Shown: positions 1 through 7,125 of the stretch, piece by piece | How positions within the stretch are numbered: position 1 is the stretch's first letter | How the letters are laid out: the number at the start of each line of letters is the position of its first letter | From: Bradyrhizobium ottawaense | GTDB lineage: Bacteria; Pseudomonadota; Alphaproteobacteria; Rhizobiales; Xanthobacteraceae | DNA: 64,000 nucleotides | Direction of reading: 5' to 3' | Assembly (NCBI RefSeq): GCF_900099825.1 | Contig: NZ_LT629693.1 | Location: forward strand, 1,984,001 to 2,048,000 | The notes under the pieces: generated by a model | What the model was told of the DNA's origin: nothing | What the model saw: only the letters and a program-made list of their open reading frames with translations | Database searches by the model: none | Position numbers and translations under genes: made by a program

Positions 1-2
1 TG

Positions 3-95
3 CTCTATGACCGCGGCACCATGTTCGGGCTGAAGACCGGCGGCAATGTCGATTCAATCCTGTCGTCGATGCCCCCGGAAGTGAAATGGCCTTGA
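3..95 (+). CDS. hemF: Coproporphyrinogen III oxidase (aerobic), C-terminal end only
   Basis: This is the last 30 codons of a gene that begins before the window; the stop is TGA at 93-95. The peptide contains [14 protein letters not shown] followed by [13 protein letters not shown], which matches the conserved C-terminus of aerobic HemF (RGT-x-FGL-x-x-GG, then SMPP-x-V-x-W). The family converts coproporphyrinogen III to protoporphyrinogen IX in heme synthesis. Only the tail is visible, so the assignment rests on that motif. Confidence 0.8.
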   Translation, partial: LYDRGTMFGLKTGGNVDSILSSMPPEVKWP

Positions 96-158
96 TCGGC
101 TTGTCATGACAGGCCGCTAGACTGAGATTCGCGTCATTCAAAATCCCAGGAGCAGGTC

Positions 159-431
159 ATGGAAGTAAAACCAGGCGATGTCGTCATTCTGAAGTCCGGC
201 GGCCATCCGATGAGCGTGGTCGAGGTGAGCGAGACCACCGCCGCGTGCGTGTGGATGGGCAACGAAGGCGATTTGTTCCGCGAGACACTGCCCCTTGCCG
301 TGCTTGAACTCGCGGAAGCCGAACCGTCCGACGACGAGGAGGACGACGAGGACGAGCATGAAGACGAAGAAGAAGCGGACGAAGAAGACGAGGAAGAGGA
401 CGAGCACGAGCCCAAGAAGAAGAAAAAGTAA
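159..431 (+). CDS. YodC-like (DUF2158) protein with a long acidic tail
   Basis: A 90-residue protein preceded by a purine-rich ribosome site (AGGAGCAGG). Residues 1-45 carry the DUF2158/YodC pattern, GDVV-x-LKSGG then PMSVVEV and a CVWM strand, a small beta domain of unknown role. From about residue 56 the chain is almost entirely Asp and Glu with a few His, and it ends in five consecutive lysines. YodC proteins normally stop near the beta domain, so the polyanionic tail is an extension. It stands alone between hemF and a HAD hydrolase. Function is unknown. Confidence 0.85.
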   Translation: MEVKPGDVVILKSGGHPMSVVEVSETTAACVWMGNEGDLFRETLPLAVLELAEAEPSDDEEDDEDEHEDEEEADEEDEEEDEHEPKKKKK

Positions 432-573
432 GGGCACCTGACGTCGCCGGGCCATCATCGTTCCCGGCGACGTCGTTCGCCGGGATTGGACCCGGCGCGA
501 GGGATTTGATATGCGCGGGAGCCCGGCCGCGGCTTCCCGTCCATGCGTCCGGCCATGAAATGGCTTGGAGACC

Positions 574-1299
574 ATGACGCACCTGCCCCGCGCGATGTTG
601 ATCGACATGGATGACACCATCCTGTCGGCCTATGGCCGCCCCGAAATCGCCTGGAACCAGATCGCCGCCGAGTTCGCCGACGAGTACGGGCCGTTCTCGC
701 CGCACCAGGTGGCCTCGGCGGTTCTCACTTCCGCTCGCAAGTTCTGGGGCGCGGCCGGGCCCGAATGGCGGCTGAAGCTGGATGAAGCGCGCCGCATCGT
801 CGTCAGGGACGGATTTGCCGCACTCGCCGCGGGCGGCCATGCCTTGCCGGATGATCTGGCAGCCCGTCTCGCCAACCGCTTCACCACCTATCGCGAGGAA
901 GCGATGTACGTGTTCCCCGGCGCGCATGACGCCATCGACGCGCTGAAGGCGCACGGGGTCAAACTGGCGCTGGTGACCAACGGCGCCGCCGAGACCCAGC
1001 GCGCCAAGGTCGAACGCTTCGAACTGACCCATCGCTTCGATCACATCCAGATCGAAGGCGAGCATGGTTTCGGCAAGCCGGAAGAGCGCGCCTATCTGCA
1101 CGCCATGCAGGCGCTCGGCGTCACGGCACAGGAGACCTGGATGATCGGCGACAATCTGGAGTGGGAAGTCGAGGCGCCGCAGCGCCTTGGCATCTATGCG
1201 GTCTGGATCGACGTTCACGGCGACGGCCTGCCGGCCGAATCCACCGTCAAGCCCGACCGTATCATCCGCTCGCTGACGGAGTTGCTGTCGGCCGATTAA
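574..1299 (+). CDS. HAD-superfamily hydrolase (phosphatase-like)
   Basis: Cytoplasmic haloacid-dehalogenase-like hydrolase of 241 residues. Motif I is DMDDT at residues 11-15 (nucleophile and general-acid Asp), motif II is the VTNGA segment, motif III the Lys in GFGKPEERAY, and motif IV GDNLEWEVEAP. The helical cap between motifs I and II fits subclass C1 phosphatases such as phosphoglycolate or pyrimidine 5'-nucleotidases. I prefer ATG 574, just after GGAG, over the in-frame TTG at 565. The substrate cannot be read from the sequence. Confidence 0.85.
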   Translation: MTHLPRAMLIDMDDTILSAYGRPEIAWNQIAAEFADEYGPFSPHQVASAVLTSARKFWGAAGPEWRLKLDEARRIVVRDGFAALAAGGHALPDDLAARLANRFTTYREEAMYVFPGAHDAIDALKAHGVKLALVTNGAAETQRAKVERFELTHRFDHIQIEGEHGFGKPEERAYLHAMQALGVTAQETWMIGDNLEWEVEAPQRLGIYAVWIDVHGDGLPAESTVKPDRIIRSLTELLSAD

Positions 1300-1300
1300 A

Positions 1301-2059
1301 TCAACGCAGCGCCGACCAGATCATCACCAGGCCGCCGGTGATCACGGCGACATCGAGGATCGCGGTGTGAATGTGCACCGGCATGCGCTCGACAAAGGCC
1401 TTGGCAAGAAATGCCCCGGGGATCGCCACCGCGCCGATCAGAAGCGCAAAGGCAAGCACCTGCGCCGTGACGACGCCGGCCATGCCGAACACCGAAATCT
1501 TGACGACGCTGGTCGCGAGCGAAATCACCGCGTCGGTCGCGATCACGGCGGCGCCTTCGAGTCCCGCCGCCATCAGCAACGACAGCAGGATGACGCCCGA
1601 GCCGGAGGTGCCGCCGACCACCACGCCGTAACCCACCGCGCCGGCGGCAAGCGCGGCGTCGCCGATCCTGACCTGGTGGTGCTTGGCTAGCCGGCGCAGC
1701 GGCACACTCAGGATCAGCATGCTGCCGATCACCAGCGCCGCACCGGCACCGCTCAGCCGCGTATAGCCGTAGGCGCCGAGCGCCGTGGAGAGGATCGCCG
1801 CCGATACGACGATCAGCGCGCGGCGACGGTCTGCATAGCGGATGTAGGCCACGAAGCGGCTGAGATTGGTGAAGATGGAGGAAATCGCGATGATCGGCAC
1901 CACCGGTTCGGCCCCGATCAGCGGCACCAGCACCAGCGGCATCAACGCCCCGGTGCCGTAGCCCGCAAGGCCGCCGATGACGGAGGCAAACAGCGCCATG
2001 CCGGCGACCAACAGCAGCTGAGCCACGGAAATGTCGGCGAAGCCGGAAAGAATATTCAC
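1301..2059 (-). CDS. Sulfite exporter TauE/SafE family membrane protein
   Basis: A hydrophobic protein of 252 residues with about eight membrane segments arranged as two similar halves, typical of the TauE/SafE (DUF81) family, which exports sulfite, sulfoacetate or related organic anions. The start is GTG 2059, whose GTGA overlaps the stop of the upstream nucleotidyltransferase gene by four bases, indicating translational coupling. It is the last gene of the five-gene minus-strand operon from 4897. The longer in-frame extension upstream only overlaps the neighbouring gene. The substrate is unknown. Confidence 0.8.
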   Translation of the reverse strand: MNILSGFADISVAQLLLVAGMALFASVIGGLAGYGTGALMPLVLVPLIGAEPVVPIIAISSIFTNLSRFVAYIRYADRRRALIVVSAAILSTALGAYGYTRLSGAGAALVIGSMLILSVPLRRLAKHHQVRIGDAALAAGAVGYGVVVGGTSGSGVILLSLLMAAGLEGAAVIATDAVISLATSVVKISVFGMAGVVTAQVLAFALLIGAVAIPGAFLAKAFVERMPVHIHTAILDVAVITGGLVMIWSALR

Positions 2060-3297
2060 AAACGGTGATCGCGATGGAAGCGTGTGACGGTCTGGTCGGC
2101 AATAGCGGCAAGGGCTGCCGGGGCAAGCGGAAAATCCGCAGCCAGCCAGGCATCTTCGGCAAGCGTCAGCACATGGCCGAGCGCCGGCCCCTCGGCGATG
2201 CCGCGGGAAATGAAATCGGCCGCGCGGAGCGGAAACTTCGGCGCGGTCCAGCGCTGCGGCAGCTTGGCGAATTCGCGCCAATACGCGGCCTCGAAGCTTT
2301 CGCCCGAACGCGCCCAGGCCAGCATCAGGCGATCGCGGTATTGTGCCTCGCCGAGCCGGTAGAGCCGTTGCCGCGCCCTCAACTCGTCCATGCCGGCCAG
2401 CCGCCACCAGCGATGCCCCATGGAATCCAGCATCTTGGTTTCCGCGTTGGAAAGACGCAGGCGCGCGGCGACGCGTTTGGCATCCTCGGTCACGGCAACG
2501 GCAAGCGCAGCCAGCCGGCGCACCGGGTCCGGCGCGAGCCCCAGCGCCCGCTCCGCCGATATCATCGCCGCGAACGGCCCGGTATAGGTGACGCTGCCGA
2601 CAATCGTCAGCAGCAGGCCGGCATCCGCCATCGCGGTGACCGCCGCCTCGGCGCCGTCGGCGACCAACAGCTTGAGCATCTCCATCCGCACGCGTTCGGC
2701 AGAAAGATTAGAAAAGCCCGCGCGCCCGGCGATGCAGGCCAGATAACCCGCGCGATCGGGCGCGCCGGCGCCATAGGCGGCATGCATGCGGAAAAACCTG
2801 AGGATGCGCAGATAATCCTCGGCGATCCGTTGCGCGGCATCGCCGATGAATCTCACCCGTCGGGCTTCGATATCGGCAAGGCCGCCGACGTGGTCGTGCA
2901 CGAGGCCGTCGGCATCGACCGAAAGACCGTTGATGGTGAAGTCGCGCCGCTCGGCGTCGCGGACCCAGTCGCGGCCGAACGCGACTTTGGCCTTGCGGCC
3001 ATAGGTCTCGGTATCCTCGCGCAACGTCGTGACCTCGAACGGCTGCGCATCGACGACCAGGGTCACTGTGCCGTGGTCGATGCCGGTCGGCACGCATTTG
3101 ATGCCGGCGGCCTTGGCGCGGCGGACGACTTCGTCGGGCAGCGCCGTGGTCGCGATATCGATATCGCCGGTCGGAATGTTCAGCAGCGCGTTGCGCACCG
3201 CACCGCCGACCACGCGGGCTTCCTCGCCATCGCCGTTGAGCAAGGCGAGCACGCGGGCAGCCGCACCGGATTTGAGCCAGGGCGCATCAATGAGCAC
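2056..3297 (-). CDS. CCA tRNA nucleotidyltransferase / poly(A) polymerase family
   Basis: A 413-residue class II nucleotidyltransferase. The N-terminal catalytic head shows VVGGAVRN (residues 28-35) and the metal-binding DIDIAT motif, followed by the RRDFTINGL segment and the RIAEDYLRILRFFR motif that continue into the neck helices. The family adds or repairs the CCA end of tRNA, or in some proteobacteria adds poly(A). Context in alphaproteobacteria (Nudix, DUF6111 and DUF1285 genes upstream) favours CCA addition. The gene ends in a four-base overlap with the TauE gene and starts 12 bases after DUF6111. Confidence 0.9.
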   Translation of the reverse strand: MLIDAPWLKSGAAARVLALLNGDGEEARVVGGAVRNALLNIPTGDIDIATTALPDEVVRRAKAAGIKCVPTGIDHGTVTLVVDAQPFEVTTLREDTETYGRKAKVAFGRDWVRDAERRDFTINGLSVDADGLVHDHVGGLADIEARRVRFIGDAAQRIAEDYLRILRFFRMHAAYGAGAPDRAGYLACIAGRAGFSNLSAERVRMEMLKLLVADGAEAAVTAMADAGLLLTIVGSVTYTGPFAAMISAERALGLAPDPVRRLAALAVAVTEDAKRVAARLRLSNAETKMLDSMGHRWWRLAGMDELRARQRLYRLGEAQYRDRLMLAWARSGESFEAAYWREFAKLPQRWTAPKFPLRAADFISRGIAEGPALGHVLTLAEDAWLAADFPLAPAALAAIADQTVTRFHRDHRL

Positions 3298-3309
3298 GCG
3301 CCACCTCGC

Positions 3310-3573
3310 TCATTTCTCGGTCCCTGGAACGAATTTGCCGTTCTCGATATGGGCGGGAATGTAGGTCGAGTCCGGCGCCGCCCCGGAAAAATGCGCCAGC
3401 AGCACGAAGCTGACCACCACCAGCAGCAGCGATCCCAGCACCAGCTTGGCGACCAGATGCGCCGGCCAGGAAGATGTCGCCATCAGGCCGGAACGGGTGG
3501 CAATCAAAAACACGGCATAGACCGCGAACGGGATCAGGAAAATTCCGACTTCGGTCAATACCGGACGGATCAT
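3310..3573 (-). CDS. DUF6111-type small membrane protein
   Basis: An 87-residue protein with two membrane helices (about residues 8-25 and 43-62) and a short polar tail containing YIPAHIENGKFVPG. This tail and the position between a Nudix hydrolase and a CCA nucleotidyltransferase match the alphaproteobacterial DUF6111 family, whose role is unknown. The ATG overlaps the Nudix stop codon in an ATGA arrangement, so the genes are co-translated. Confidence 0.75.
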   Translation of the reverse strand: MIRPVLTEVGIFLIPFAVYAVFLIATRSGLMATSSWPAHLVAKLVLGSLLLVVVSFVLLAHFSGAAPDSTYIPAHIENGKFVPGTEK

Positions 3574-4244
3574 GAGAGATAAATCCGCTCATACAGCACG
3601 CGCAGGATGCCCGCGGTCGCGCCCCAGATGTAGCGCTCGGCATACGGCATCGCGTAATAGGAACGCTCCATGCCGCGGAATTCCTTGTTGTGGATCTGGT
3701 GGTTCTCGGGATTCATCAGGAACGCCAGCGGCACCTCGAAGGCATCGACCACCTCGCCTTCGTTGATATCAAGTGTGAAGCCGGGTCTTACCCGCGCCAC
3801 CGTCGGCAGGATGCGAAACCCGAACGCCGTGCCGTAGAGATCGAGATAGCCGATCGGCTCGACGAAGTCGCGGCTCAGGCCGACTTCCTCCTCCGCCTCG
3901 CGCAAGGCGGCGTCGAGCGGCGAAGCATCGGTCGCGTCGATCTTGCCGCCGGGAAAGGAAATCTGGCCGGCATGGCTCGACAGATGCGGCGAGCGCTGCG
4001 TCAGCAGCACGGTCGGCTCCGGATGGTCGATGACCGGGATCAGCACCGCCGCCGGCCGCACCGGCTGCTCGCGGGCGACAATCTCGAGCATGCGATCGTT
4101 GCCGGAATCGCCGGTCCTCGGAATGATGTTGGGATCGATCAGCCCGGCCGGCACGTCGAAGCTCAGCCGCGCCCGGCTGCGCGCGAAGAATTCCGCCGAA
4201 CTGACCGGAGCCGCCTCCAGTTTCCTGCGTATCGGCTCGTTCAA
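3570..4244 (-). CDS. Nudix hydrolase, probable CoA pyrophosphatase
   Basis: A 224-residue protein with the CoA-pyrophosphatase form of the Nudix motif: SFPGGKID, then ALREAEEEVGL, preceded by LLTQRSPHLSSHAGQ. This NudL-like subfamily hydrolyses CoA and its derivatives to phosphopantetheine and 3',5'-ADP in the cytoplasm. It overlaps DUF1285 upstream and DUF6111 downstream by four bases each. The motif is diagnostic of Nudix; the CoA substrate is inferred from the subfamily pattern. Confidence 0.85.
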   Translation of the reverse strand: MNEPIRRKLEAAPVSSAEFFARSRARLSFDVPAGLIDPNIIPRTGDSGNDRMLEIVAREQPVRPAAVLIPVIDHPEPTVLLTQRSPHLSSHAGQISFPGGKIDATDASPLDAALREAEEEVGLSRDFVEPIGYLDLYGTAFGFRILPTVARVRPGFTLDINEGEVVDAFEVPLAFLMNPENHQIHNKEFRGMERSYYAMPYAERYIWGATAGILRVLYERIYLS

Positions 4245-4897
4245 AGCGCGTCCCTCACCTGCTTCGCATCCGCCATCGCAAAGAACTCGCCGCCGGATTC
4301 GACCCCGAACATCGGTTCGCCATCGACCACCCGCTCTTCGCCCATGTCAACCAGATCGTAATAGAGCGCACGGGTCACCTTGGCCCAGAGGTCGGCGCGA
4401 ACGTGCAGATAGGGCGTCAATCCGCCATCGGCTGCCATCTCGAATCGCAGGCGATGTCCGGAGTCGCAAGGCACCCAGTCGTCAACATTGGTGCGAAAGC
4501 GCAAGAGCCGGCCGCGGTCGCCAGCCTCGTTCAGCATCTCGACCGCCATGAACGGCGCGTCGTCGACGCGGATGCCGACCTTCTCGACCGGGGTCACGAG
4601 AAAGTGCTTGCCGTCCTCGCGCTTCAGGATCGTCGAGAACAGCCGCACCAGCGCCGGCCGTCCGATCGGCGTCCCCATGTAGAACCACGTTCCGTCGCCC
4701 GCGATTCGCATGTCGAGATCGCCGCAGAACGGCGGATTCCACAGATGCACCGGCGGCAGCCCCTTGCCGGCTGCCGTGGCGTTGACGGCTTCTCGCGCGG
4801 CTACCGTCAGGCCTTCGAGCTTGTTGCCCTCAAGCTTGTTGCCTTCAAGCTTGTTGTCTTGGAGCCCCTGATCGCCGGTTTGCCCTTGCTTCGCCAT
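4241..4897 (-). CDS. DUF1285 domain protein with N-terminal NKLEG repeats
   Basis: First gene of the minus-strand operon, 218 residues. The core from about residue 50 (VHLWNPPFCGDLDMRI, then GTWFYMGTPIGR and RLFSTILKRE) is DUF1285, a conserved alphaproteobacterial and pseudomonad family of unknown role. The first 30 residues are unusual: a 15-bp unit repeated in tandem encodes successive NKLEG pentapeptides before the fold begins. It overlaps the Nudix gene by four bases. The repeat is probably slippage-born and dispensable; that is inference. Confidence 0.8.
   Translation of the reverse strand: MAKQGQTGDQGLQDNKLEGNKLEGNKLEGLTVAAREAVNATAAGKGLPPVHLWNPPFCGDLDMRIAGDGTWFYMGTPIGRPALVRLFSTILKREDGKHFLVTPVEKVGIRVDDAPFMAVEMLNEAGDRGRLLRFRTNVDDWVPCDSGHRLRFEMAADGGLTPYLHVRADLWAKVTRALYYDLVDMGEERVVDGEPMFGVESGGEFFAMADAKQVRDAL
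4811..4865. repeat. 15-bp in-frame tandem repeat in the DUF1285 gene
   Basis: Three consecutive 15-base units at 4821-4835, 4836-4850 and 4851-4865 differ by one to a few bases, with a partial fourth at 4811-4820. On the minus strand they encode repeated NKLEG. The period is a multiple of three, so unit gain or loss would keep the frame. Confidence 0.85.
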
Positions 4898-5179
4898 TGT
4901 TTGACCTGAGTCTGACTGCTTCGATCTGGCACGATTGGTGCACGTCTTCCGATATCGATCCCGGACGATTTGCGCCCGTATTATTCCGGGTCAAGTCGCC
5001 ACAACGTGATGCCGTTCATACCCCGAAATACCGATAATGTGGGGATAGTTTAATTCAACGAATACAGGGCCTTTGCATAGGTTTAGCATGAGGTTCGTGG
5101 CATGACGACGCAATCGGCGGCGTCATGAAGCGGTTTGGCTCCGGATCCGTAAATCTCTGGATCCGTGAAGGAGAGAGAC

Positions 5180-6181
5180 ATGGCGAACGCAGACGGTGTC
5201 GAGAAACTCGAGGACGCAATCGTCCGCTCGGCCGAGCAGGTCGCCGGCCAGATCCGCGCCGCCAAGGAAGCGATCGCCACCGTCATCTACGGCCAGGACC
5301 GGGTCATCGAAAACACCCTGGTGACGATCCTGTCCGGCGGACATGCGCTCTTGATCGGGGTTCCCGGTCTCGCCAAGACCAAGCTAGTCGAAACGCTCGG
5401 CATCACGCTCGGCCTCGACGCCAAGCGCATCCAGTTCACGCCGGACCTGATGCCGTCGGACATTCTGGGCGCCGAGGTGCTGGACGAGAGCAATTCCGGC
5501 AAGCGCTCGTTCCGCTTTATCGCTGGCCCGGTGTTCGCGCAGCTGCTGATGGCCGACGAAATCAACCGCGCCAGCCCGCGCACCCAATCGGCGCTGCTGC
5601 AAGCCATGCAGGAACAGCACATCACGGTTGCCGGCGCGCGCCACGATTTGCCAAAACCGTTCCACGTGCTGGCGACGCAAAACCCGCTGGAGCAGGAAGG
5701 CACCTATCCGCTGCCGGAAGCGCAGCTCGACCGCTTCCTGATGGAGATCGACGTCGATTATCCCGATCGCGACGCCGAACGCCGCATCCTGTTCGAAACC
5801 ACCGGCGCTGACGAAACGCTCGCCAAGGCCTCGATGAATGCGGAGATCCTGATTGCCGCGCAGCGGCTGGTACGGCGGCTGCCGGTCGGCGACAGCGTCG
5901 TCGAGGCGATCCTTTCGCTGGTGCGCTCGGCGCGTCCCAATCCCGACGGCGACGGCGACAAGCTGATCGCCTGGGGACCGGGCCCGCGCGCCAGCCAGTC
6001 GCTGATGCTGGCGGTCCGCGCCCGCGCGCTGCTCGACGGCCGCCTCGCGCCCTCGATCGACGACGTGCTCGATCTGGCCGAGCCCGTGCTCAAGCACCGT
6101 ATGGCGCTGACCTTCTCGGCGCGCGCCGAAGGACGCACCATTCCTGACGTGATCAGGCAGTTGAAGACGCGGATTGGTTGA
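5180..6181 (+). CDS. MoxR-family AAA+ ATPase
   Basis: A 333-residue MoxR AAA+ ATPase. Walker A is GVPGLAKTKL, Walker B is LLMADEINRASPRTQ, sensor 1 is the ATQNPLEQEGTYPLPEAQLDRF block that defines the MoxR branch, and the lid follows. The start is ATG 5180 after AAGGAGAGAGAC; the in-frame GTG 5165 sits on that ribosome site and is less likely. MoxR proteins act as chaperone-like ATPases with DUF58/von Willebrand partners. The next three genes supply such partners, so this should be one complex-forming operon. Confidence 0.93.
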   Translation: MANADGVEKLEDAIVRSAEQVAGQIRAAKEAIATVIYGQDRVIENTLVTILSGGHALLIGVPGLAKTKLVETLGITLGLDAKRIQFTPDLMPSDILGAEVLDESNSGKRSFRFIAGPVFAQLLMADEINRASPRTQSALLQAMQEQHITVAGARHDLPKPFHVLATQNPLEQEGTYPLPEAQLDRFLMEIDVDYPDRDAERRILFETTGADETLAKASMNAEILIAAQRLVRRLPVGDSVVEAILSLVRSARPNPDGDGDKLIAWGPGPRASQSLMLAVRARALLDGRLAPSIDDVLDLAEPVLKHRMALTFSARAEGRTIPDVIRQLKTRIG

Positions 6182-7125
6182 TGGCCGCAGAGACCAAGCA
6201 CCAAAGTGGGGAGATTGTTGCGATCCGACGTGCCGATGGTGAAAGCCGAACGCTCGCCGCATCGTTGCCCCGTCTCGTGCTTGAAGCCCGCCGCATCGCC
6301 GCCAACGTCATCCATGGTCTGCACGGCCGACGCCGCGCCGGCGCCGGCGAGAGTTTCTGGCAGTATCGCCGCTTCGTCTCGGGCGAGCCGTCGCAGAACG
6401 TCGACTGGCGGCGCTCGGCGCGCGACGATCATCTCTATGTCCGCGAGCAGGAATGGGAGGCCGCGCATACCGTGTGGCTGTGGCCGGACCGCTCGCCGTC
6501 GATGGCGTTTGCCTCCAGGGGCGCGCGCGACAGCAAGCTGGAGCGCGGCCTGATCGTCACCTTTGCGCTGGCTGAGCTCCTGGTCGCGGGCGGCGAACGC
6601 GTCGGCATTCCCGGCCTGATGAACCCGACCGCCAGCCGCAGCGTGATCGACAAGATGGCGCAAGCGATGCTGCACGACGATGCCGCGCGCGCCAGCCTGC
6701 CGCCGTCGTTTGTGCCGTCGGCGCTGGCCGAGATCGTGGTGCTGTCGGACTTCTGGTCGCCGATGCCGGAAATCCGCACCATGCTCGCCGGCCTGTCGGC
6801 CTCCGGCGCCCATGGCACGCTGATCCAGATCGTCGATCCCGCGGAAGAAACCTTTCCTTATTCGGGCCGGGTCGAATTCGTCGAACCCGAGGGCGGCGGC
6901 GTCATCACCGCGGGCCGCGCCGAGAGCTGGGCGCAGGATTACGTCGCGCGCGTCGCACTCCATCGCGACGAGATCCGCAACGAGACCAACAAGCTCGACT
7001 GGCTGTTCTCGACCCACACCACCAGCCGCTCCGCCGCCGAACTCTTGCTGTTCCTGCACTCGGGCATGATGGTGAGCAAGGGCAGCGTGCGCTCCTCAAC
7101 CGTGAAGGTGGGACGAAGCGCATGA
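6181..7125 (+). CDS. DUF58 domain protein (MoxR partner)
   Basis: A 314-residue soluble protein with the DUF58 signature: GRRRAGAGESFWQYRRF, then SQNVDWRRSARDDHLYVREQEWE, in a von Willebrand A-like fold. ATG 6181 shares its first base with the MoxR stop (TGATG), so translation is coupled. The last four bases overlap the next gene. DUF58 proteins are the standard partner of MoxR ATPases; substrates are not known for most. An upstream TTG at 6178 is possible but adds one residue only. Confidence 0.9.
   Translation: MAAETKHQSGEIVAIRRADGESRTLAASLPRLVLEARRIAANVIHGLHGRRRAGAGESFWQYRRFVSGEPSQNVDWRRSARDDHLYVREQEWEAAHTVWLWPDRSPSMAFASRGARDSKLERGLIVTFALAELLVAGGERVGIPGLMNPTASRSVIDKMAQAMLHDDAARASLPPSFVPSALAEIVVLSDFWSPMPEIRTMLAGLSASGAHGTLIQIVDPAEETFPYSGRVEFVEPEGGGVITAGRAESWAQDYVARVALHRDEIRNETNKLDWLFSTHTTSRSAAELLLFLHSGMMVSKGSVRSSTVKVGRSA

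Noticed and set aside
134..415. Serine-rich minus-strand frame
   Set aside because: It is the complement of the acidic tail of the YodC-like gene; the Ser run is the antisense of GAC/GAG codons.
5758..7059. 433-codon minus-strand open frame
   Set aside because: Shadow of the MoxR and DUF58 genes.
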